64,000 nucleotides of DNA from Myxococcales bacterium (GTDB lineage Bacteria; Myxococcota_A; UBA9160; UBA4427): positions 90,683-154,682 of the forward strand of contig JAAZXM010000003.1 in NCBI GenBank assembly GCA_014240165.1, written 5' to 3'. The position numbers were made by a program, and so were the translations under genes. Each line of letters starts with the position of its first letter. The stretch's first letter is position 1. The notes beneath the pieces were generated by a model. The model had not been told where the DNA came from. It saw nothing but the letters and a program-made list of their open reading frames with translations, and searched no databases. Shown here piece after piece: positions 17,881 through 26,954 of the stretch.

Positions 17881-18857
17881 TGGAACCCCCCGCCCTGTCT
17901 CCTGGATCGTTCTCCGGACCTGTTGCCTGTATCGGGATGGGGGTGATCGGGTGTGGCTGGGCGTGCTATTTCGCGGGTCGGGGGGTCGAGGTGCGGGCCT
18001 GGGATCCGGACCCCGATGCGCGCGAACGACTCGAGCGCACACTCGCGTTGGCTTGGCCCGCCATGGAGGCCCTGGGGCTGGCGCCGGGTGCCTCGTCGGC
18101 GCGCATCCGCTTCTGCGAAGATATGTTGGAGGCCTTGGAGGGCGCTGAACTCGTTCAGGAGAGCGCGCCCGAACGCCTGGAACTCAAGCGCGACCTGCTC
18201 GCCGATCTCGACCGCGCTGCCGACCCCGTTGTCATCGTGGCTTCATCGACCTCCGGGTATCGGGTGAGCGATTTGACCGCTCATTGCACCCGGGCGCCGG
18301 AACGCGTTGTGGTGGGCCACCCCTTCAATCCTGTCTATCTCCTGCCCCTTGTAGAGGTGGTGGCGGGCCCGGGAACGGCACCCGAGGCGTTGGATAGGGC
18401 GGCCAATCTCTACGGGGCGGCGGGGAAGACCGTGCTGCGCCTGGAGCGCGAGGTGGATGGTTTCGTGGCAGATCGGCTCCAGGAGGCGATGTGGCGCGAG
18501 GCCCTCCACATGGTGGCCGAGGGCGAAGCGACGGTGGAAGAAATCGATCTCTCCATCACAGCGGGGCCAGGTCTTCGCTGGGCGCTGATGGGTCCGATGC
18601 TGACGTTTCACCTGGCCGGGGGCGAAGGGGGAATGGCCCATATGCTCGACCATTTTGGCCCCTCCTTGAAATCACCCTGGAGCCGCCTGGTCGCGCCCGA
18701 GTTGACGCCGGATCTACGCGACGCCGTCGTCGAGGGGTGTGAACAGGAGGCTGCGGGCCGCAGCGTGGACGACCTGGTTCGCGAGCGAGACCGGGGCCTG
18801 GTGGCGATCATGCGGGCCTTGGGCTCGATTGATCACGGCCGTGAGGGCGACACCTAG
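17880..18857 (+). CDS. 3-hydroxyacyl-CoA dehydrogenase-family enzyme, L-carnitine dehydrogenase-like
   Basis: A 325-residue enzyme starting at GTG 17880. It has the N-terminal NAD Rossmann motif (CIGMGVIGCGWACYFAGRG, then AWDPDP with Asp favouring NAD+) and the 3-hydroxyacyl dehydrogenase core including SSTSGYRVSDLT and GHPFNPVYLLPLVEVV. The last motif is typical of L-carnitine 3-dehydrogenases and relatives, with the C-terminal helical domain (DRLQEAMWREALHM, ITAGPGLRWALMGP) also present. It would oxidise a 3-hydroxy group on a small quaternary amine or acyl substrate with NAD+. No carnitine transport or betaine genes are adjacent, so the exact substrate is open. It is convergent with the SDR at 18873. 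Confidence 0.85.
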   Translation: MEPPALSPGSFSGPVACIGMGVIGCGWACYFAGRGVEVRAWDPDPDARERLERTLALAWPAMEALGLAPGASSARIRFCEDMLEALEGAELVQESAPERLELKRDLLADLDRAADPVVIVASSTSGYRVSDLTAHCTRAPERVVVGHPFNPVYLLPLVEVVAGPGTAPEALDRAANLYGAAGKTVLRLEREVDGFVADRLQEAMWREALHMVAEGEATVEEIDLSITAGPGLRWALMGPMLTFHLAGGEGGMAHMLDHFGPSLKSPWSRLVAPELTPDLRDAVVEGCEQEAAGRSVDDLVRERDRGLVAIMRALGSIDHGREGDT

Positions 18858-18872
18858 GGGGCTGAGCGGTGC

Positions 18873-19673
18873 TCAACTCACCACGGTACCGCCGTCGCAG
18901 CTGATGACCTCGCCGACGGTGAACGCGCCCGCCCGGGAACTCAAGAAAATGGCCAGGCCCGCGATATCTTCGGGCGTACCGACTCGGCCGCGAGGATTGA
19001 CCCGGCCCACGGCGTCCCAATCCGTCGCCTCCACGTCTCCGCCGCCCCCCACGCCGGTGGAAAGCATCCAGGTGGGGAAGGGGCCCGGCGCGATGGCGTT
19101 GACGATGATGTTCCGCTTGACGAGATGCGCCGCCAGTTGGCGTGTCAGGGCGTGGACCGCCGCCTTGGACGGCCCGTAGGAGAAATTGTCGAAGACGGGC
19201 GTCTTGATGCCGTCAATGGAACCGATGTTGATGACTCTGGCCGGATCTTCGGCAGTGGCGCTCGCTTCGAGAAGGGGCAGCAGGCGCTGGGTGAGGAAGA
19301 AAACACCTTTCACGTTTGTATCCATGACTTTATCCCAGCCGCTCTCGGGGAATTCGTCCAATCCCGCACCCCAGGAGACTCCCGCATTGTTGACCAGGAT
19401 ATCCACGCGTTCCTCGCGGGACTTCAATTCTTCGGCAAGGCTCTCCACGCCTTCGACCCCCGCCAGGTTCGCCGGCAGGGCGATGCATTCGCCGCCGTAG
19501 CTTTCGGAAAGCCGTTTCGCAGTCGCCTCGCAGGCGTCGGCCTTTCGCGAACTGATGTAGACCCGTGCCCCGTTGGCCAGGAAGCCGGCCGCGATCATTT
19601 CGCCGATGCCGCGAGATCCACCGGTGACAACGGCCACCTTGCCCTGGATGGAGAAAAGTTTTTCGAGGTCCAT
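18873..19673 (-). CDS. Short-chain dehydrogenase/reductase (SDR)
   Basis: A 266-residue classical SDR. The cofactor motif TGGSRGIGE spans 18-25, NNAG is at 95-98, and the catalytic set is S152, Y166 and K170 (YGPSK). Ser-Ser-Arg after strand 2 suggests NADP(H). The C-terminal segment DGGTVVS and length are normal. AGGAG precedes ATG 19673. It lies 48 bases downstream of the Rieske oxygenase gene on the same strand and probably forms an operon with it, which suggests it oxidises or reduces a hydroxyl or keto group on that oxygenase's product. The substrate is not readable. Confidence 0.92.
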   Translation of the reverse strand: MDLEKLFSIQGKVAVVTGGSRGIGEMIAAGFLANGARVYISSRKADACEATAKRLSESYGGECIALPANLAGVEGVESLAEELKSREERVDILVNNAGVSWGAGLDEFPESGWDKVMDTNVKGVFFLTQRLLPLLEASATAEDPARVINIGSIDGIKTPVFDNFSYGPSKAAVHALTRQLAAHLVKRNIIVNAIAPGPFPTWMLSTGVGGGGDVEATDWDAVGRVNPRGRVGTPEDIAGLAIFLSSRAGAFTVGEVISCDGGTVVS

Positions 19674-19721
19674 GTCGCTCCTGTCAGATTGGCCCAGTCC
19701 GAGAAGGACGGGTGTTTTCGG

Positions 19722-20990
19722 CTAGTCGCCCTTGTAGATTTCCAACGGCGGCATGCCGAGCGCTTCGCGGAAGTTCCGGTGGTAGTGATGCAATGCGGGT
19801 TCGTTCCGTCCGAAGACGACATGATCGAGGGTTCCGTTTTCCGCCGCCCGCTGCTGGTACTCGCCCATCAAATAGTCTTCCTGCTCGATGGTGCTGTCGA
19901 AGATCTCGAATTGGGCGGCGAGGCTGAAGGCCTGGGGCGCATCGTAGGGCGTTTCGGAGTAGCCCGAGTTGTAGAGATCGTCGGGGTTGAGTCGTTCATG
20001 ATCTTCGCCCAGGGCGTGGGCTACATCCAATGCCTGGCGGGTGGCGTAATGGCCCACCCGGGTGATCGAGCGCCCAGGGCCATTGGGGTGGGGGTAGATC
20101 TTGATCAAGCTGATGGAGGTCTCGCCGAATGCCAGCTGGATATTGGGGAAGATGAAGTAGAGGGGGCTGGTGCCCCGGAGCATATTCCATTTCTCTTCGG
20201 GCAATTCGCGCATGCGATCGATGCCGCGGGTGGCGATCACAAAGCGATGATTGCGGTCGAAAGGTTCGTAGTGGAGAACGTCCCCATAGAAAACCTGGCC
20301 GAGAGTGTTCTTGTGTAGTTTTGCAAAATGGTAGGTCTCGCCGAAAGTGTCGTTGGCGAGTTTCCAGTTCAGGCGCTTTTCCATCAGGGATTCGCCCTGG
20401 TAGACCATGTCTTCCCCAAATTGCCATTGGGCGATTTCGGGCGCCAACTCACCCAGGACTTCGTCGACATCGAGTTGGCCGTCCAGTTGGGGATGCACGA
20501 AGAGGAGTCCGTATTTTTCCTCGGCGGGCAATTCGAGCAGGCCCCGGCAAGCCAAATCAACGGCGCCAAAATGTTCGGGCTGGGGAATTCCCAGGAGTTT
20601 ACCGTCGCCACCATAGGTCCAATTATGAAAGGGGCAGATGAAGCGCCGACTGCTCCCCCTGGGCTCGGCGGCGACCCGGGCGCCTCGGTGGCGGCAGGCA
20701 TTGAGGAAAGCCCGAAAACGTCCGTCTCCATCCCGGGTGGCGAGTACGGGCACCCCGAAATCGTCTGTCGTGATGAAGCTCCCGATTTCCGGGAGATCCG
20801 CGCTGAGACCAATCAGTTGAGGGTGGTTCTTGAAGAGAACCTCCCACTCCTGCGACGCGATTTCGGGGTTGCAATACACGGACGTCGGGTTCTTGTACAT
20901 GACGCCCGCGTCGACGTTTTCCTTGGAATCGAGTTGGCGCAGCAATTCGCGCAAGATGGCCACTTGCTTGTCGTGATCCATTCGATCCAT
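19722..20990 (-). CDS. Rieske non-heme iron oxygenase, alpha subunit (ring-hydroxylating type)
   Basis: A 422-residue oxygenase. The Rieske [2Fe-2S] ligands are C99-x-H101 and C119-x2-H122 (CRHRGA, CPFHNW), and the mononuclear iron site is D214, E218, H221 and H226 in NDTFGETYHFAKLH, with a C-terminal carboxylate likely in the EDYLMGEY region. The length and SRPBCC-like catalytic half fit alpha subunits of aromatic-ring or quaternary-amine oxygenases. No beta subunit, ferredoxin or reductase gene is next to it, so it is probably a homotrimer served by shared electron carriers. Start ATG 20990; a second in-frame Met lies three codons on. A 17-bp tandem repeat lies in the divergent promoter region upstream. 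Confidence 0.92.
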   Translation of the reverse strand: MDRMDHDKQVAILRELLRQLDSKENVDAGVMYKNPTSVYCNPEIASQEWEVLFKNHPQLIGLSADLPEIGSFITTDDFGVPVLATRDGDGRFRAFLNACRHRGARVAAEPRGSSRRFICPFHNWTYGGDGKLLGIPQPEHFGAVDLACRGLLELPAEEKYGLLFVHPQLDGQLDVDEVLGELAPEIAQWQFGEDMVYQGESLMEKRLNWKLANDTFGETYHFAKLHKNTLGQVFYGDVLHYEPFDRNHRFVIATRGIDRMRELPEEKWNMLRGTSPLYFIFPNIQLAFGETSISLIKIYPHPNGPGRSITRVGHYATRQALDVAHALGEDHERLNPDDLYNSGYSETPYDAPQAFSLAAQFEIFDSTIEQEDYLMGEYQQRAAENGTLDHVVFGRNEPALHHYHRNFREALGMPPLEIYKGD

Positions 20991-21030
20991 GAGCCGTCCC
21001 CGTTGTTGTCCCTGCTGTAGACTGGTGGGT

Positions 21031-21064
21031 GGAGTCCGCCCGGTATTGGAGTCCGCCCAGTATT
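21031..21064. repeat. 17-bp tandem repeat, two copies
   Basis: Two adjacent 17-bp copies (21031-21047 and 21048-21064) of GGAGTCCGCCCrGTATT, differing at one base, followed by a degenerate third start. They lie between the divergent Rieske oxygenase and ABM-domain genes, so they could be an operator or simply a slippage product. Confidence 0.75.
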
Positions 21065-21161
21065 GTAGTCATTGTAGGACTGAGGATCAAAGCACCGGGT
21101 ATCGGTTACGGATGCTCCATGGCATGGGCAGGGGATGCCCAACACGAGGGGAGGGCAAGGG

Positions 21162-21488
21162 ATGATGACCGCAATCTTTCGGTCCAGGTTGAGGGAGGAT
21201 GCGGGCTCGGACTACCGTCCTGTCGCCGAGCGCATGCTGGAACTGGCTCGCTCCATGCCCGGATTCGTTGATTTCAAGTCGTTTCGAGCAGAAGATGGTG
21301 AGCGCGTTTCGTTGATCGAATTCGAATCCCTGGAGGCACTCGAGGCGTGGCGAGACCATCCCGAGCATCTCAAAGCCCAGCGTGCAGGGCGCGAGCGCTT
21401 CTACTCCGAATATCGGCTGCAACTCTGCGAGCCTCTCCGTGCGTATTCCTTTGATGGCGAGGAGCGTTATGAGGAAGCGGACTTCTGA
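21162..21488 (+). CDS. Antibiotic-biosynthesis-monooxygenase (ABM) domain protein
   Basis: A 108-residue protein with the dimeric alpha/beta-barrel ABM layout: strand TAIFRSRL, helix around ERMLELARSMPGF, strand DFKSFRAEDGERVSLIEFES, helix LEAWRDHPEHL, and strand RLQLCEP. ATG 21162 follows AAGGG at a workable distance; an upstream in-frame ATG at 21135 lacks such a site. ABM proteins include cofactor-free monooxygenases and heme-degrading enzymes, but many have no assigned role. It is the first gene of a co-directional run with a Rieske oxygenase and an amidohydrolase, so a part in the same catabolic pathway is likely. Confidence 0.8.
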   Translation: MMTAIFRSRLREDAGSDYRPVAERMLELARSMPGFVDFKSFRAEDGERVSLIEFESLEALEAWRDHPEHLKAQRAGRERFYSEYRLQLCEPLRAYSFDGEERYEEADF

Positions 21489-21629
21489 GCCGCTGCATTG
21501 GAGGCGAGAGGGGATTCTTCTAGACTGCGAGGATCGGCAAGGCGTGGCTGGGGCTTTCCTCCTGACCCGGTTTTCCCGCTCCCTCTGCGACCGGTTTTCG
21601 GCAAGCCAAGCTCCTCAAGAGGTGGCCTG

Positions 21630-22574
21630 ATGCTCCCCAAGCACCGCGAATATCCCTTCCCGATTCCATGCGGCTGGTTTCGTGTCGCATTTACGGGAGA
21701 AATCTCGAAGGGTGAGGTCAAGAGTCTGGAGTATTTCGGTGAGGAACAGGTGCTCTTCGTCAGCGATTCGGGCGAGGTTCAACTCTTTGGAGCGCATTGT
21801 CCTCACCTGGGCGCTCACCTCGGGAGAGGCGGAAGGGTCGAGGGCGAGATGCTCCGTTGTCCGTTCCACGGTTGGGGCTTCGACAAAGCGGGCGCGTGTA
21901 TCGAGGTGCCCTACGCGAAGCGGATTCCGTCACGGGCGCGTCTCAGGCGCTACCCCACGATAGAGAAGGACGGCATCGTCTGGGCTTGGTATCACCCCAC
22001 AGGTGATGAGCCGACTTGGGCGCCGCCCGATGTTCCGGAGTTATCGAATGCCGATTGGAGCGCGCCGGTGCATCATCGCTGGACGATTCGCACGCGCAAT
22101 CAGGAGATCGCCGAGAATACTGCGGACCCCGCCCATTTTTCCGCTGTTCACGGTTTTGCCGATGCGCCCGCTCCTCGGATTGAATTCTTGGAGCATTGCT
22201 GCCGCTCCGTCAGCGAGAGCCGCGTGCCGAGGGCCGATGGCGAGATGGCGACCTCTCGATTGGAGGTCAGCTGGTACGGCCTTGGGCTGGGCCTCGTGCG
22301 CTCCACGGGTGCATTCGAATTGTTGGTGGCGGGTACGAATACGCCGGTGGATGAGGCCACTGTGGACGCTTGCTTCTCGTTTTCGGTCTGCCGGGCTCGG
22401 GGGCTGAGCCCGGACGAGGGCGCGGGAAAGGCCTTTATCCACGAGGCGATTCGCCAGATGGAGCAGGATATTCCGATTTGGGAGAATAAGGTCTTCGCAG
22501 AGCGGCCGATTCTCTGCGATGGTGATGGCCCCATTGGCCCCTTCCGAGACTGGGCCAGCCAATTTTACCCGTAA
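21630..22574 (+). CDS. Rieske oxygenase, KshA/cholesterol-desaturase type
   Basis: A 314-residue Rieske oxygenase from ATG 21630 (AAGAGG upstream). The Rieske ligands are C57-x-H59 and C77-x2-H80 (CPHLGAH, CPFHGWGF). The mononuclear iron motif is ENTADPAHFSAVHG with N163, D166, H169 and H174. This N-x2-D-x2-HF-x3-H spacing is that of 3-ketosteroid 9-alpha-hydroxylase (KshA) and Rieske cholesterol 7-desaturases rather than of aromatic dioxygenases. The usual KshA is 370-390 residues, so this is short. No reductase (KshB) gene is adjacent. It lies between the ABM gene and the amidohydrolase gene on the same strand. A steroid or terpenoid substrate is inferred, not shown. Confidence 0.87.
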   Translation: MLPKHREYPFPIPCGWFRVAFTGEISKGEVKSLEYFGEEQVLFVSDSGEVQLFGAHCPHLGAHLGRGGRVEGEMLRCPFHGWGFDKAGACIEVPYAKRIPSRARLRRYPTIEKDGIVWAWYHPTGDEPTWAPPDVPELSNADWSAPVHHRWTIRTRNQEIAENTADPAHFSAVHGFADAPAPRIEFLEHCCRSVSESRVPRADGEMATSRLEVSWYGLGLGLVRSTGAFELLVAGTNTPVDEATVDACFSFSVCRARGLSPDEGAGKAFIHEAIRQMEQDIPIWENKVFAERPILCDGDGPIGPFRDWASQFYP

Positions 22575-22613
22575 TCCGATTCGAGAGGCGGGGAGAGAGA
22601 GAAGGGATAAGCA

Positions 22614-23801
22614 ATGAAGTACGCAGATTGGTTCATTGACGCGGATACGCATGTGACCGAGCCGGGGGATGTGTGGACTTCGCGCCTTGCCGAGAAACAC
22701 CAGGAATTGGCGCCGCGCATGATCCGCACCGACGAAGGCCTGGATATGTGGCGATTCGGTCGGCACGAACGGCAAATCCCAGTGGGCGCTACCGCCATGG
22801 CGGGTTGGCCAGATCCCTTTCCCTCGATGCCCAAGAACCTGGATGAATGCGCGCCCGCGGCCTATGACGCCAACGCGCGCCTCGAGTACATGGACGAAAT
22901 CGGTGCCTGGGCCATGGCGCTCTACCCCAATGTCGGCGGCTTCGGGAGTGAGGCCTTTCTCTCTTTGGACGATCCCGAACTCATGCTGGCCTGTGTGCAG
23001 GCCTATAACGACTGGCTGATTGATTGGATTTCGCCTGCTCCCCACCGCTTTATCCCCGTCATGGCGACCCCGTTCTGGGATGTCGAGGCCTCGGTGGCTG
23101 AGATTCAGCGTTGCCGGGAGATCGGGCATAAGTCGATTCTGTTTACTGCGGCTCCGCAGGATTACGATATGCCTTTCATCGGTGACCCCCATTGGAATCC
23201 GATTTGGAGCGCAGCCCAGGACGTTGACCTGCCCATCAGCTTGCATATCGGAAGTGGGGATTTTCAAGACCAGTTGATGAACCCCGGCCGTTTCGAGGCG
23301 CACGGGATTGGGCCCACGACGGTTTCCGGATCCATGTCGGTCTTGATCGCCAATGCAATCCAATTGATGGATGTCGCCATGTCGGGGATTCTTCCGCGAA
23401 ACCCGAAACTCAAGATGGTTTCCGTGGAGAGTGGCATCGGCTGGCTGCCCTTTGTCAAGGAAGCCCTCAATCACGGCTTCACCTATGCCCGGGTGGACGA
23501 GGAGAAGCCCGAATTCAAGAAGCGCCCGGGGGATTACCTGCGGGAGCAAGTCTGGGCTTGCACCTTTTTCGAGGAATTCGGGCCCCATACGGTCTTGGAC
23601 GAAGTGGGGGTGGATCGCGTCCTTTTCGAAACCGACTATCCGCATCCGGTCTGCCTCTACGGAGCAGAGGTTCGCGAGAAAATCGACGCGGCCTTCGGCG
23701 ATCTTCCGGAGGACGTTGCCAAGAAGGTTCTCTTCTCGAACTCCGCAGAACTCTATGGAGTGGCGGATCCGGATCGACCCTGGTCCGGTTCGGCGGAGTA
23801 G
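22614..23801 (+). CDS. Amidohydrolase-2 family metal-dependent hydrolase (ACMSD-like)
   Basis: A 395-residue TIM-barrel hydrolase. The N-terminal metal motif is DADTHVTEP (D11, H13 of the DxH type). Further blocks are ILFTAAPQDYDMPFIGDPHWNP, LPISLHIGSGD (metal His), VESGIGWLPFVKEAL and LFETDYPHPV (catalytic Asp), all standard for amidohydrolase-2 proteins such as ACMSD and gamma-resorcylate decarboxylase. The family hydrolyses or decarboxylates C-C or C-N bonds, often on ring-cleavage products. Purine-rich GGGAGAGAGAGAAGGG precedes the ATG. It lies 39 bases after the KshA-like gene, probably in the same transcript, and converges on the CoA transferase gene. Confidence 0.92.
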   Translation: MKYADWFIDADTHVTEPGDVWTSRLAEKHQELAPRMIRTDEGLDMWRFGRHERQIPVGATAMAGWPDPFPSMPKNLDECAPAAYDANARLEYMDEIGAWAMALYPNVGGFGSEAFLSLDDPELMLACVQAYNDWLIDWISPAPHRFIPVMATPFWDVEASVAEIQRCREIGHKSILFTAAPQDYDMPFIGDPHWNPIWSAAQDVDLPISLHIGSGDFQDQLMNPGRFEAHGIGPTTVSGSMSVLIANAIQLMDVAMSGILPRNPKLKMVSVESGIGWLPFVKEALNHGFTYARVDEEKPEFKKRPGDYLREQVWACTFFEEFGPHTVLDEVGVDRVLFETDYPHPVCLYGAEVREKIDAAFGDLPEDVAKKVLFSNSAELYGVADPDRPWSGSAE

Positions 23802-23820
23802 CCTTCTTCGCCCAGCGGAT

Positions 23821-26250
23821 TCAGAGCCCTTCGGGCCGCGTTCCGATCACGCCCTCCGCCTCCAACTCGGCGAGCGCTTCGGCTGAAAGCCCCATCAAAT
23901 CGCCGAGGATGCGAGGGTTGTGTTGGCCCAGGGTGGGGGCCGGCGAGCGGAACCAGCGATCGATCCCGGAATAGCGGAAGGGCAGGGAGGGCACGGGCAT
24001 CGGTCCCACGGTGGGATGATCGGGTCTTTCAAAATAGGCTCGCGCCTGCAGTTGAGGGTTGCCCTCGAGCAGGCGGCATGGGTTGGCCACTTCCGACGCG
24101 GGGATATCCAGGGCGCGAAGCTGCTCGATGATCTCGCTGCGGTCCCGTGTGGCGGTCCAGTCCTTGAGCTTCGTATCGATCAGATCCTGGGCTTGGCGGC
24201 GGCCGGCGAGGGAGTCCAGCGCCGCGTCCATCGCCCAGGCGGGCTCGGCAAGAGCGCGCCGGAGAGCGATCCAATGGTCATCCGTTGCAATCGAGAGTGC
24301 CAGCCAGATCTCTGCGCCGGGTTCACTTCCCGCACAGGGGTATAGACCCTGGGGCGCCGCGAGGGGGGAGCGATTGCCGTCGCGCTGCATGAGGTTGCCA
24401 TTCGCGCTCCACTCGAGAGCCTGCTCCGCCGCCACATTCAGGGCGCTCTCCACCATGGTGCTCTCCACGTGGCAGGCGCCGGCTGCGCCCTCGCGGCGTC
24501 CAGACCAGGCGACGAGAAAGGCAAAAGCAGCATGCATACCCGCAATCGGATCGCAGGGGCCGCGGGGAATTCGTGGCTGGTCGTCGGAATGTCCGGTCAG
24601 CCACGCGAGCCCCGAGAGTTGTTCCATGGTTTGGGCGAAGCCGGTGTTGTCGCGCCAGGGGCCGGAGAGCCCGAAGGCGGGCATTCGCATCATCAAAATG
24701 TTCGGGTTGAGTTCTTTGACGCGCGCCCAACCCAACCCAAAATTATCCAGGACCCGAGGTGTGAAGTTCTCTACCAGGGCATCGCTTTTCGCGATGAGGC
24801 TCTCGAGGAGTTCGATTCCCTGGGGCTTGTTGAGATCCAGCGTGATGCCCAATTTATTGGTATTGGCTTGCAGGAAGTGGGCGCTGGCTTCCCACCACTC
24901 GTCGTAGTGGGCCGCAAACATGCCACCCACCATGCGCATGCCGTCGGGTCGCCCCGCCGCCTCGACATGAATCACTTCGGCGCCGAAGCTCGCAAGGACA
25001 TGGGAAGCCGAGGGGCCGGCCCACCACGCCGTGAGGTCAAGGATGCGGATACCTTCCAGGGGAAGGGCCGGAGAGCTGGCTTCTTCTATTTGACTCGCGC
25101 TTTCCCGGGAGTGGACGGGGCCGAAGTCGGCAGCTTGGTCATGTTCGCCGAGCCTGGGTGAGGAGCTGGGCAGAGGCGGGTCGGTGTCATTGATCCGGTA
25201 GGGGCGCCTCGGCTGGAGGAAACGCCCGCCCGGATGCGGGACGAAGGCACGGCGTTCAACCAGATGCGCGTGTTCGAGGACGGTTTCGCCGTTGCAAATG
25301 GGCGCCACGGGTATCCGCAACAGCGATGCGCGTTCGATGATCTCCGCGGAGGGCTTGCGGCTGAGCCATTCCCCAATGATCCCATTCCATTCTTCGAAGC
25401 GCATGAGGCGTCCGGCAAATTGAGCCAGGACTTCGTCATCGCGAAGGTCCGGGCGCTCGATCAGGGTGAGGAAATCGGCGAATTGCTGACGCGAGTTGGT
25501 GCAAAACCCGACATAACCGTCGGCGGTGGGTTCGATGGACGGGGTCTCCACGGACTGGCCGAGAAAGGCTTCGGCAGGATCGTCTGCCCCGCCATTCATC
25601 AGGCGATTCATGGTCTCGGAGAAATTCGTAAAAATCAGGTTGGCCGTTTCAAGGATCGAGAGATCGATGGATCGTCCATGGCCCGTATCCCGGGCCTGGA
25701 AGATCGCGGGCAGGGCCGCGACCGCACCGTAGGCGCCCGCCGCCCACTCGCTGATGCGTCCCCCTGCTTGGAAGGGTTCGCTGCCCATCAAGCCCCGCAA
25801 AGCGACGGAGCCGGCTTCGGCTTGGAGCGTGAACTCGGTCGCGGCTCTTCCGGCCCAAGGTCCGTGGAGGCCGTAGGGGGTGATGGAAAGAATGACCAGG
25901 TGGGGGTGCGCCTGGAGGAGTGCGGCCACGTCGAGCTGGGCGCTCTGGTCGGTGGCCAGGCCGTGGGCCTGGATGATGAGGTCGGTCTGGGGCAGTAGGG
26001 CCTCGACCCGGGCATCCGAGGGGCTGGCGACCAGCGATCTTTTTCCCGCGTTCAGAAAAGCAAAGAGGGGCGAGCCCTCGGGTCCGGGCGGGCTCTCATG
26101 AGTGGACCACCCGCGCAGGGAATCGCCGGCCTGGGTTTCGACCTTGATGACGTCGGCGCCGGCATCCGCGAGGAGCTTGGAACAATAGGGGCCCGCAATC
26201 TGATCCGAAAAATCGAGTACCCGAATTCCCTTTAGGGCGATCCCTTCCAC
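23821..26250 (-). CDS. Double-domain family III CoA transferase (CaiB/BaiF)
   Basis: An 809-residue protein made of two CaiB/BaiF CoA-transferase domains in tandem (about 5-370 and 398-800), joined by a Pro/Ser/Glu-rich linker. Each starts with the family opening (KGIRVLDFSDQIAGPYCSK; EGIRILDLTAWWAGPSASH). Family III enzymes pass CoA between acids through an aspartyl-CoA intermediate. In the second domain the catalytic Asp is D567 in GPCDPIAGMHA; in the first the same position is E168 in GRISEWAAGAYGA, so only the second half is expected to be catalytic. Start GTG 26250 with AGGAGA upstream. It is divergent from the MaoC/thiolase operon and may supply the CoA ester it uses. Confidence 0.92.
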   Translation of the reverse strand: MEGIALKGIRVLDFSDQIAGPYCSKLLADAGADVIKVETQAGDSLRGWSTHESPPGPEGSPLFAFLNAGKRSLVASPSDARVEALLPQTDLIIQAHGLATDQSAQLDVAALLQAHPHLVILSITPYGLHGPWAGRAATEFTLQAEAGSVALRGLMGSEPFQAGGRISEWAAGAYGAVAALPAIFQARDTGHGRSIDLSILETANLIFTNFSETMNRLMNGGADDPAEAFLGQSVETPSIEPTADGYVGFCTNSRQQFADFLTLIERPDLRDDEVLAQFAGRLMRFEEWNGIIGEWLSRKPSAEIIERASLLRIPVAPICNGETVLEHAHLVERRAFVPHPGGRFLQPRRPYRINDTDPPLPSSSPRLGEHDQAADFGPVHSRESASQIEEASSPALPLEGIRILDLTAWWAGPSASHVLASFGAEVIHVEAAGRPDGMRMVGGMFAAHYDEWWEASAHFLQANTNKLGITLDLNKPQGIELLESLIAKSDALVENFTPRVLDNFGLGWARVKELNPNILMMRMPAFGLSGPWRDNTGFAQTMEQLSGLAWLTGHSDDQPRIPRGPCDPIAGMHAAFAFLVAWSGRREGAAGACHVESTMVESALNVAAEQALEWSANGNLMQRDGNRSPLAAPQGLYPCAGSEPGAEIWLALSIATDDHWIALRRALAEPAWAMDAALDSLAGRRQAQDLIDTKLKDWTATRDRSEIIEQLRALDIPASEVANPCRLLEGNPQLQARAYFERPDHPTVGPMPVPSLPFRYSGIDRWFRSPAPTLGQHNPRILGDLMGLSAEALAELEAEGVIGTRPEGL

Positions 26251-26393
26251 GGACTGATTCTCCTGCTTGGTTGCGCTGTGGCTTTGGCCAGACCCGAAGC
26301 ATCGCTTAAATTCGGAGCCGAGACGAGGAGTGCCGGGCGGGCCCCGATTTCGTACACTGCGCGGTCCACTGACTCCTGATTGCGAGATTTGAT

Positions 26394-26954
26394 TTGTCCG
26401 ACGATTCGGTCGACCCCGTTCGAGAAGAACTCGAGAAGTTCATTGGGAAGCCCATGGGCCCGCCCGCGGTGGCGCCCGAGGCGGTGAATCTCCCGATGAT
26501 CCGCCATTGGGTGGATGCGCTGGATGATCGCAATCCGGTCTATCTCGATGAGAGTCGGGCGTCCGAGAGCCGCTTTGGCGAAGTTGTCGCGCCCCCAGCG
26601 ATGCTCCAGACCTGGACCATGCCCAGTCCCATTATCGAGGGCATCGCGGAGCGGGGCGGCGCGCCCACAGCGATGAAATCCGAAAATGTGGTGAGTGCTC
26701 TGGATGCGGCGGGCTATGTGGGGACCCTGGCCACCAATTCCGAATTGGAATTCCACCGCTACCTGAGGCCGGGGGATCGTCTGCGGACGAGCAACGCATT
26801 GGAATCCATCTCTCCCCGAAAGCGGACATCGCTTGGGCTTGGTTATTTCGTGACCTGGATCACCACCTACACCGATGGCGACGACGAGATCGTCGGAAGT
26901 CAACTCTTTCGGATCTTCAAATTCGATCCCAATACGATCGGGGGTGACTCATGA
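26394..26954 (+). CDS. MaoC-like dehydratase (FAS1-type N-terminal hot-dog domain)
   Basis: A 186-residue protein starting at TTG 26394 (no better start exists before the conserved sequence). It matches the MaoC_dehydrat_N/FAS1-dehydratase type: IRHWVDALDDRNPVYLD, VVAPPAMLQTW, and NSELEFHRYLRPGDRLR followed by a hot-dog strand region. It overlaps the next gene, a true MaoC-domain protein, by 4 bases (ATGA). In mycobacterial ChsH1-ChsH2, two unlike MaoC chains form one enoyl-CoA hydratase for the steroid side chain; this pair has the same look. I infer that the two together hydrate an enoyl-CoA. Confidence 0.87.
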   Translation: MSDDSVDPVREELEKFIGKPMGPPAVAPEAVNLPMIRHWVDALDDRNPVYLDESRASESRFGEVVAPPAMLQTWTMPSPIIEGIAERGGAPTAMKSENVVSALDAAGYVGTLATNSELEFHRYLRPGDRLRTSNALESISPRKRTSLGLGYFVTWITTYTDGDDEIVGSQLFRIFKFDPNTIGGDS

